Under the pieces are notes generated by a model, which did not search any database, had not been told where the DNA came from, and worked only from the letters and a program-made list of their open reading frames with translations. A stretch of DNA of 5,838 bases from Patescibacteria group bacterium (GTDB lineage Bacteria > Patescibacteriota > JABMPQ01 > JAHIRA01): NCBI GenBank assembly GCA_018818905.1, contig JAHIRA010000186.1, forward strand, positions 1 to 5,838, in the 5' to 3' direction. Positions 1 through 4,863 of the stretch are shown piece by piece. The stretch's first letter is position 1. Every line of letters begins with the position of its first letter. Position numbers and translations under genes: made by a program.

Positions 1-2269
1 AACCAATCATGGCGTAGCAAGCGGCGTGACTTCTGGTAAAGCCGTAGCCGGCAAAAGGTTCAATAAAATCAAAAACTTTGGTGGCCACATCTTGGGAAAT
101 GTTGTTGGCTTGGCAACCGGCCAAGAATTTTTCTTTTTGTTTCATGAGCAGGGACTTGATTTTCTTACCCATAGCTTTTCTCAGGATGTCGGCTTCACCG
201 AGGGTGAAGCCCGCTAAATCTTGGGCAATTTTCATGACCTGCTCTTGATAGATGGCCACGCCGTAGGTTTTTTCTAGGATAGGCTTCAATTTGGGGTGGA
301 TGTAATTGACTTGCTTGCGTCCGTGTTTGCCATTGACATAATCTGGAATCCACTCCATTGGACCGGGGCGATACAGCGAAACCATGGCAATAATGTCTTC
401 GAATTCAGTTGGCTTGAGAAGTTTGAGATATCTTTTCATGCCAGAAGACTCCAGTTGAAAAACTCCCGTGGTATGACCTTTCTGAAACAGCTTGAAGGTT
501 TCTTTATCTTCTAAGTCTATTTCTGAGATATCAATTTCTTCATGGCGAGTTTTCTTGACGATATTTAACGTTTTTTCAATAATGGTCAGGTTCTTGAGAC
601 CCAAGAAGTCCATTTTGAGTAGACCCAAGGCTTCCACGTTTTGCCAGGGATATTGAGTGATGACGGCGTTTTCATCTTGTGTGGAAATCTGAAGTGGGAG
701 ATAGTTGGTCAGTTGTCTTTTGGTAATCACAACTCCACACGCATGAGTCGAAGCATGTCTGGCCACGCCTTCAAGTTTCTTGGCGGCATCGAGTATTTTT
801 TTGGCTTGCGGATCTTTGTTATAAAGTTCTTGGAGCTCGGTTACTTTTTTTAGAGCATCATCTAGATTGGTAAACATGGGAATCATCTTGGCCAGCTTGT
901 CGCAGTAGTCATAAGGGTAATCAAGAGCCCGACCCACGTCCCTAACCGCAGCGCGAGCGGCCATAGTTCCAAAGGTAATAATTTGAGCCACGTGATCTTG
1001 GCCATATTTTTGGGCGACATAATCAAGGACTTCATCTCTTCTGGTATCAGCAAAATCAAGATCTATATCAGGCATGCTCACTCTTTCGGGGTTGAGAAAT
1101 CTTTCAAACAGAAGGTCGTACTTGAGTGGATCAATGTCTGTAATGTTGGTGACATAGGACACCAAACTTCCAGCGGCACTGCCACGACCCGGGCCAACTA
1201 TAATGCCTTGGTTTTTGGCAAAATTAACAAAGTCTTGCACTATCAAAAAGTAAGTTGCGTAACCGGTTTTTTTGATAACAGATAATTCAAAATCAAGACG
1301 TTCTAGAATTTCTGGGTCGTCAACTTTATTTTGGCCATATCTGTTGACTATTCCTTTGATACATAATTCTCTCAGATAAACATCGGGATCTTTGGCCTTG
1401 GGAACCTCGTAGTAGGGAAGTCTAATTTTTCCTAGCTCAATCTCTAGATTGCAGCGGTCGGCAATAGCAATAGAATTACTGATAGCTTCTGGCACGTCTT
1501 TGAAGAGCTCGGTCATTTCTTCTGTGCTTCTGAGAGCAAAGTTGTCGCCGACCATAGTCATTCTGTCGGTGTCATTAACTTTCTTTTGAGTCTGCAGACA
1601 GACCAAGATGTCTTGAATTTTGTCGTCGTCTGACTGTAAGTAGTGAACGTCGTTGGTGGCAATCAGAGGAAGATTGCAGCTTTTGGCTAGCTCAATCACG
1701 CCCTTGTTAGCGATCTCTTGCTTGTCTATACTGGGGTGATGTTGAATTTCCAAAAAGAAATTTCCTTGGCCAAAAATCCGTTCATATTTTTTGGCGATCT
1801 TCTCGGCATTTTCTTGTCGACCGGCAATTATTTCTTGAGGGATATGTCCCTGAACACAAGCTGACAAAGCAATCAGGCCTTCGGAGTATTTTTCTAGAAG
1901 TTCGTAGTCAATTCTGGGCTTGTAGTAGAAGCCTTCGAGGTGAGCCTTGGAAGTTAGCTCAATGAGATTGCGGTAGCCCTGGTGATTTCTGGCCAAGAGA
2001 ACAAGGTGATAGGGAGAAGTGTCAATTCTAGGTCTTTTTTTCTTGCGGCCGTTTCTAGCAATGTAGGCCTCCATACCAATAATAGGTTTGATGCCGGCTT
2101 CTTTGGCCTGTTGGTAGAAGTCAATGGCACCATAAAGAACTCCGTGGTCCGTCATGGCGACAGAGGACATGTTTTGTTCTTTGGCACAAGTTAGAAGACG
2201 GTCAATTCTGGGCAAGCCGTCCAATAAGCTATAGTGAGTATGAACATGAAGATGAGTAAAGTCTGTCAT
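1..2269 (-). CDS. dnaE: DNA polymerase III alpha subunit (DnaE), C-terminus cut by the window edge
   Basis: This is the replicative C-family DNA polymerase, which extends DNA 5' to 3' in the replisome. The reverse strand reads without a break for 756 codons. The N-terminal PHP domain (about 1-210) starts HLHVHTHYSLLDG and continues with MTDHG (39-43), GMEAY (65-69), SAC (136-138) and NDVH (206-209). All nine usual PHP metal ligands seem present: H8, H10, D17, H42, E67, H88, C138, D207 and H209. The polymerase core has GPGRGSAAGS (359-368), the palm PDIDLDF with D401 and D403, KMDFLGL with D554, and YRPGP and YQEQV further on. The visible part ends in the fingers at GFTRSHAACYAM, so roughly 300-400 residues (tandem HhH, clamp-binding and OB regions) lie outside. 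E. coli DnaE has its catalytic aspartates at 401, 403 and 555, so spacing is typical. The start is fixed by the PHP motif and a Shine-Dalgarno 5 bases upstream. It overlaps the preceding gene by 4 bases and is probably translationally coupled to it. Confidence 0.98.
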   Translation of the reverse strand, partial: MTDFTHLHVHTHYSLLDGLPRIDRLLTCAKEQNMSSVAMTDHGVLYGAIDFYQQAKEAGIKPIIGMEAYIARNGRKKKRPRIDTSPYHLVLLARNHQGYRNLIELTSKAHLEGFYYKPRIDYELLEKYSEGLIALSACVQGHIPQEIIAGRQENAEKIAKKYERIFGQGNFFLEIQHHPSIDKQEIANKGVIELAKSCNLPLIATNDVHYLQSDDDKIQDILVCLQTQKKVNDTDRMTMVGDNFALRSTEEMTELFKDVPEAISNSIAIADRCNLEIELGKIRLPYYEVPKAKDPDVYLRELCIKGIVNRYGQNKVDDPEILERLDFELSVIKKTGYATYFLIVQDFVNFAKNQGIIVGPGRGSAAGSLVSYVTNITDIDPLKYDLLFERFLNPERVSMPDIDLDFADTRRDEVLDYVAQKYGQDHVAQIITFGTMAARAAVRDVGRALDYPYDYCDKLAKMIPMFTNLDDALKKVTELQELYNKDPQAKKILDAAKKLEGVARHASTHACGVVITKRQLTNYLPLQISTQDENAVITQYPWQNVEALGLLKMDFLGLKNLTIIEKTLNIVKKTRHEEIDISEIDLEDKETFKLFQKGHTTGVFQLESSGMKRYLKLLKPTEFEDIIAMVSLYRPGPMEWIPDYVNGKHGRKQVNYIHPKLKPILEKTYGVAIYQEQVMKIAQDLAGFTLGEADILRKAMGKKIKSLLMKQKEKFLAGCQANNISQDVATKVFDFIEPFAGYGFTRSHAACYAMIG

Positions 2270-2967
2270 ATCTTTCCTTTTATGTCTGGAATTTTGCCGT
2301 CATTTTCTTTTTCTATGGTGATTTTGCTTTTCCTTTCTTTTCTTCTTTCGAAGTAAAAAATAGTACTAATGACAATGACCAAGATACCCACCACCAGCAA
2401 GAAGGTAAACAGAATCCAAGAGAATAAAAAGTGTGAAGTTCTAACCAAGAAATCAACGGCTTGATGTCCAATGGCGGTACTGTCCAGAATGTAAACAATG
2501 AGGAAGAATAAGAAGAAGTATATTAGCCCGCGTTTGATAATTTTTTTGATGAGAGATGTTTTTCTTCCAAAGAAGCGACCAACTTTTGACCCAACTCCTC
2601 CTTTTTCTTTCTGAGAATTGGTCAGAAAGCGAATGGCTTCCCAATAGGCGCTGAGAGTAGCCTTGGCTTCTTCGTTGTCTACTTTGGCGTCTATGTCTGT
2701 TTCTATTTTTTTGGTGACCAGTCTAGCCGTCTCCAGCTCTTCAAAGTTGTCAATAATGTTTTTGGCCGGGATAAGGCGAGTATCGTTGTTTTTTCCAGCA
2801 TACCCTAGGCGCTCCAAAATTTCTCCCAAGATTTTTTCTGTCTCAATCAGGGCCATGGCGCTGCCGCCTCTGGTTTTTTCTTTGAGATAACTTTCGACCA
2901 AATCCAATGAGAGATTCTTCTTATGCTCTTTGCTGTCTTCTTTTTTTCTTTTTCGTCTGAATTTCAT
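2266..2967 (-). CDS. Unrecognised two-TM membrane protein with a helical, possibly HEPN-like, cytoplasmic domain
   Basis: I cannot assign a function to this 233-residue protein. The N-terminus (1-18) is very basic. Residues about 20-118 look like an all-helical soluble domain, including GGSAMALIETEKILGEIL (34-51) followed by ERLGYAGKN. This resembles small helical HEPN-like domains I recall from hypothetical Patescibacteria proteins, which carry an ILEADK..LD..L...GY pattern and a later RNxxxH motif. Here the matching place reads TKKIET (85-90), so the catalytic R, N and H would be missing. Two strong membrane segments follow, at about 147-164 and 181-206, then a basic and acidic tail (207-233). 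With both ends charged, the likely topology is N-in and C-in. It is the first gene of an operon with dnaE, sharing the ATGA overlap, and has its own promoter about 20-30 bases upstream. No Shine-Dalgarno is visible before its ATG. The gene is well supported; the HEPN link is a recollected family resemblance only. Confidence 0.88.
   Translation of the reverse strand: MKFRRKRKKEDSKEHKKNLSLDLVESYLKEKTRGGSAMALIETEKILGEILERLGYAGKNNDTRLIPAKNIIDNFEELETARLVTKKIETDIDAKVDNEEAKATLSAYWEAIRFLTNSQKEKGGVGSKVGRFFGRKTSLIKKIIKRGLIYFFLFFLIVYILDSTAIGHQAVDFLVRTSHFLFSWILFTFLLVVGILVIVISTIFYFERRKERKSKITIEKENDGKIPDIKGKI
2275..2279 (-). promoter_or_regulatory. Ribosome binding site of dnaE
   Basis: Read on the minus strand, AAGGA lies 5 bases before the dnaE ATG, inside the last codons of the upstream membrane-protein gene. 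It supports the ATG at 2269 and reinitiation at the ATGA overlap. Confidence 0.7.
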
Positions 2968-2994
2968 GTTTTGTTGATGTTTTGACTTGGCTTC

Positions 2995-3023
2995 ATTTTA
3001 TCGTGCGACGAGGTGTTTGGCAA
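2995..3023 (-). promoter_or_regulatory. Sigma-70-type promoter of the membrane protein-dnaE operon
   Basis: On the minus strand a TTGCCA -35 box (3018-3023) is separated by exactly 17 bases from a TAAAAT -10 box (2995-3000). Transcription would begin near 2988, giving a leader of only about 20 bases before the ATG at 2967, with no Shine-Dalgarno in it. The -35 and spacer lie in the GC-rich patch. Confidence 0.7.
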
Positions 3024-3046
3024 CCCCGCCGTTTTTATTCGATAAT
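3017..3046 (+). promoter_or_regulatory. Weak candidate plus-strand promoter overlapping the dnaE-operon promoter
   Basis: TTGGCA (3017-3022) and GATAAT (3041-3046) are separated by 18 bases on the plus strand. If active it would transcribe the GC-rich patch and its palindrome, starting near 3053, antisense to the terminator region. There is no recognisable product, and the match may be chance. Confidence 0.25.
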
Positions 3047-3089
3047 TGATTGTGATCTCGCCTGCGGCGGTGTCCCTACGGAATTCGCT

Positions 3090-3112
3090 GGCTCCAGGCT
3101 ATGCCTGGAGCC
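3090..3112. repeat. Perfect 10-bp GC-rich palindrome with 3-base loop
   Basis: The arm GGCTCCAGGC (3090-3099) pairs fully with GCCTGGAGCC (3103-3112) around a TAT loop. Neither strand has a T-run right after it, so it is not a standard intrinsic terminator. It closes a GC-rich patch whose left part includes CGCCTGCGGCGG (3059-3070), in otherwise AT-rich DNA. It could be a REP-like dispersed repeat, a relic of a terminator, or part of a structured RNA. Only one copy is visible, so the repeat nature is unproven, although the hairpin potential is certain. Confidence 0.6.
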
Positions 3113-3173
3113 TAAGTGCAGACATAAAAAAGTAAGAAGAAGTTCAGAAAAGCATTTCAAGTCGTGCCTGATC

Positions 3174-3202
3174 AAAAAAAAGCTCCAACCAGTAGTTGGA
3201 GC
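3174..3202 (-). terminator. Intrinsic terminator of the ytxG/ytxH-like operon
   Basis: On the minus strand an 8-bp perfect stem (GCTCCAAC with GTTGGAGC, 5-base loop) is followed directly by eight T residues. It begins 36 bases after the stop codon of the ytxH-like gene and separates that operon from the dnaE operon promoter. Confidence 0.92.
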
Positions 3203-3238
3203 CAACTATCACATTGAGATGAGTTCAAAATCTATAGC

Positions 3239-3523
3239 TTACGCGTCTGCTTTTTTCTCTAATTCTTTTTTGGCGCGAGTGGCTCTTTTTTTGAAATCTT
3301 CTACGCCTTCTTTCATGTCATCTTGCATTTGTCCGGCTCTTTTGATAGCCTTTTCTTTGGCTTCGAGGACATCTTTTTTGGTCTCGATGGCTTTCTTCTT
3401 GATCATTTTGCGGCTTTCTTCACCACTTTGTGGAGCGTAGAGAAGGCCTAGAGCGGCGCCAATGGCTCCGCCGATGATGACGCCGGCAACAAAGCCAGCG
3501 GGTGAACAATCTCTTTGATTCAT
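3239..3523 (-). CDS. YtxH-like small membrane-anchored protein
   Basis: This 94-residue protein matches the YtxH pattern: one glycine- and alanine-rich N-terminal membrane segment (about 10-29, GFVAGVIIGGAIGAALGLLYA), then the family's hallmark APQSGEESR (30-38), then a long, highly charged amphipathic helix rich in Lys and Glu to the end (about 38-94). In Bacillus, YtxH belongs to a general-stress operon; its molecular role is not established. Here it is the second gene after a DUF948/YtxG-like gene, 6 bases downstream, and is followed by a clear terminator. No strong Shine-Dalgarno precedes the ATG, so translation may depend on coupling with the upstream gene. Residue 6 is a cysteine, but there is no signal-peptide lipobox before it. 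The family call is firm; the function is not. Confidence 0.87.
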   Translation of the reverse strand: MNQRDCSPAGFVAGVIIGGAIGAALGLLYAPQSGEESRKMIKKKAIETKKDVLEAKEKAIKRAGQMQDDMKEGVEDFKKRATRAKKELEKKADA

Positions 3524-3529
3524 GTTTTT

Positions 3530-3847
3530 CTATTTATCTTTTTTTTGTTTACTGTCTTTAAAAACAGACAAAGCTTGTCTGATGCCCCGGAAGGTTTCTG
3601 AGAGGGAAGAGAGAGGCTTGATAATTCCATTGTTGATACCTTGCACGCTTTCATTGAGATCCACGAGAGTCTTGGTGGTCTCGTCAATGACGGGGTCAAT
3701 TTTCTCTAGTTTTTTGTTGACATCAGCAACTGTCTTATTGCTTTCTTTGACAACTTTGCTAAAGTTGTAGATAAGGTGGCTAAGAAACCCACTTAGGGCC
3801 AAAATACCCACCCCACCAGCAATAAGAATAAAGTCTTCACTGGTCAT
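3530..3847 (-). CDS. DUF948 / YtxG-like membrane protein
   Basis: This 105-residue protein has one N-terminal membrane segment (about 7-29), followed by a long hydrophilic helical region. That region contains spaced Asn, Val and Leu residues typical of coiled-coil DUF948 proteins (VKESNKTVADVNKKLEKI at 33-50, then DETTKTLVDLNESVQGINN), and the protein ends in a Lys-rich tail. The pairing with a downstream YtxH-like gene mirrors the ytxG-ytxH order of Bacillus, which strengthens both calls. It is the first gene of the operon, read from a near-consensus promoter 43 bases upstream of its ATG. The leader of about 35 bases has no Shine-Dalgarno. It probably sits in the cytoplasmic membrane with its helical part forming an oligomer, but this cannot be tested from sequence alone. 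The family assignment rests on pattern and gene order. Confidence 0.8.
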   Translation of the reverse strand: MTSEDFILIAGGVGILALSGFLSHLIYNFSKVVKESNKTVADVNKKLEKIDPVIDETTKTLVDLNESVQGINNGIIKPLSSLSETFRGIRQALSVFKDSKQKKDK

Positions 3848-3889
3848 GGTTTTTGTTTTAGTTAGCTAATTGATTGACTTACTAATGCC

Positions 3890-3918
3890 ATTGTAGCATA
3901 AATAGTTGCTTTTGTCAA
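3890..3918 (-). promoter_or_regulatory. Near-consensus sigma-70 promoter of the ytxG/ytxH-like operon
   Basis: On the minus strand a perfect TTGACA (3913-3918) is separated by 17 bases from TACAAT (3890-3895), with an extended -10 TG at the usual place (TGCTACAAT). The start point would be near 3883, leaving a leader of about 35 bases. This is the best promoter match in the window. Confidence 0.9.
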
Positions 3919-3956
3919 AAGGAAAAAGCTATGATATGCTAAGGGTACAAGTCTCT

Positions 3957-3962
3957 TATAAT
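3957..3962 (+). promoter_or_regulatory. -10 box (TATAAT) of the envelope protein-rodA operon
   Basis: A perfect TATAAT ends 7 bases before the ATG at 3970, so the expected start point falls on the A of the start codon and the mRNA would be leaderless. No good -35 box lies 16-18 bases upstream. An alternative is TTGCTT (3906-3911), 18 bases, TATGAT (3930-3935), which would give a leader of about 28 bases, also without a Shine-Dalgarno. Confidence 0.6.
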
Positions 3963-3969
3963 TTCCATT

Positions 3970-4863
3970 ATGTCGGCCTTATTCAAAAAGAAATCCAAGG
4001 AAGAGCTTTCAGATCTTGAAGAGCGTCAGAAAAAGCTTTTGTCTCAAGAACAGAAAATAGATAAAGAGTATCAAAGCAAGGTTTTTATTGTTCGTCACAA
4101 GAGAACCATCTTTATTACTACTATTTTTGTGATTTTGGGCACTCTTTTGATTTTGGGTATTTATGGCGCTTACCTTTTCATCTCTAGTTTTTTTCCGGAA
4201 GAAGCAGTTGTTGAAGAAGTTATAGAAGAAAAGCCTCCGGTCGATTTCAAAATAACTTCTTCTGATACCGTGCTTCTCAAGGACACAACCAGAGGAACCT
4301 ATGATGTCTTCACTCGTCTGACCAACAACAATCCAGAATGGGGAGTCAGTGCTTTGGATTATAGTTTTATTCTTATAGATAGCGCGGGCAATGAAGTTGG
4401 TCGCAAAGAGGGCAAGACTTATATTCTACCCAAGTCAAAAAGGTCTCTGATTGCGGTTAACGTCGAAGCTTCGGCTGCTGTCAATTCGCTAGAAATTCAA
4501 CTCAAACCAGACAAGGTTCAGAAGCTAACCTCGGTGCCCACTATTGATCTGGAAGTTTTGTCTCCGGAATACCTTCAGAGTGGCAGCAAAGGGAAGGTTA
4601 GAGGAGACCTTCTCAACAGCAGTCCCTTTAGTTTTGAGCAAGTTGATCTCAATCTGATTTTGTATAATAAATATCTAGAGGTGGTGGGAGTCAACTCCAC
4701 CAATGTGAGTTCTTTGTTATCTGGCTCGAGACGCAATTTCACGGCCAGTTGGGATAGTTATGATCCATCGGCGGTGCAAGTTGTGGTGGAACCCAATGTC
4801 AACGTCTTTAAATCAGATAATTTCATGAAATCTTATCAAGGAGGGCAGGAGCTTGAGTACTGA
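3970..4863 (+). CDS. Single-pass membrane protein with two FxLYD-like outer domains
   Basis: This 297-residue protein is not one I can name. Residues 6-38 are charged and predicted coiled coil. One strong membrane segment spans about 47-73, and is followed by an acidic Glu/Val linker (77-88). With Lys and Arg before the segment, the rest should lie outside the membrane. The outer part appears to hold two similar beta-sandwich units, at about 92-180 and 192-280. Each has a pattern like N-xx-(P)-x-x-V-x-L-x-(F/I)-x-L-(I/Y)-(D/N)-x-x-(G/L)-x-x-VG followed by a turn and Arg-aromatic/Leu strand: LDYSFILIDSAGNEVG (129-144) and VDLNLILYNKYLEVVG (225-240). This resembles FxLYD/DUF3426-type domains. 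It heads an operon with rodA (TGATG overlap), so an envelope or cell-wall role is a reasonable inference. The start is supported by the TATAAT 7 bases upstream and by the absence of another suitable ATG before the coiled coil. Confidence 0.87.
   Translation: MSALFKKKSKEELSDLEERQKKLLSQEQKIDKEYQSKVFIVRHKRTIFITTIFVILGTLLILGIYGAYLFISSFFPEEAVVEEVIEEKPPVDFKITSSDTVLLKDTTRGTYDVFTRLTNNNPEWGVSALDYSFILIDSAGNEVGRKEGKTYILPKSKRSLIAVNVEASAAVNSLEIQLKPDKVQKLTSVPTIDLEVLSPEYLQSGSKGKVRGDLLNSSPFSFEQVDLNLILYNKYLEVVGVNSTNVSSLLSGSRRNFTASWDSYDPSAVQVVVEPNVNVFKSDNFMKSYQGGQELEY
4847..4851 (+). promoter_or_regulatory. Ribosome binding site of rodA
   Basis: AGGAG ends 11 bases before the rodA ATG. A stronger AAGGAGG (4838-4844) lies 18 bases before it. 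Both are inside the last codons of the preceding gene. The spacing is long for either, so coupling through the TGATG overlap probably contributes. Confidence 0.55.

Larger units (their letters stand above)
2968..3238. other. Intergenic region between the ytxH-like gene and the dnaE operon
   Basis: No convincing gene lies in these 271 bases. From left to right they hold a short AT-rich leader, the promoter of the dnaE operon (2995-3023), a GC-rich patch (about 3001-3112) that ends in a perfect 10-bp palindrome, an A-rich stretch (3125-3181), and the terminator of the upstream operon. An open plus-strand frame crosses the whole region into the antisense of the ytxH-like gene but looks non-coding. 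Confidence 0.75.

Noticed and set aside
26..2194. Plus-strand open frames within 26-217, 296-514, 641-853, 983-1285 and 1982-2194
   Set aside because: They are antisense to dnaE, whose minus-strand frame is continuous and matches the family throughout. The plus-strand products have no recognisable domains.
2313..2890. Short frames 2313-2498 and 2453-2644 (minus) and 2663-2890 (plus)
   Set aside because: They lie wholly inside the two-TM membrane protein gene, have no promoter or Shine-Dalgarno of their own, and look like frame shadows.
3001..3112. tRNA or small catalytic RNA in the GC-rich patch
   Set aside because: No T-arm consensus, no anticodon arm and no closing acceptor stem can be drawn; only the isolated hairpin is certain.
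2982..3440. A 152-codon plus-strand frame
   Set aside because: It runs through a promoter, the GC-rich hairpin, a terminator on the other strand and then the antisense of the ytxH-like gene. No start signal or family pattern supports it.
3522..3770. An 82-codon plus-strand frame
   Set aside because: It is antisense to the DUF948-like gene, which has a membrane segment, a coiled coil and a strong promoter.
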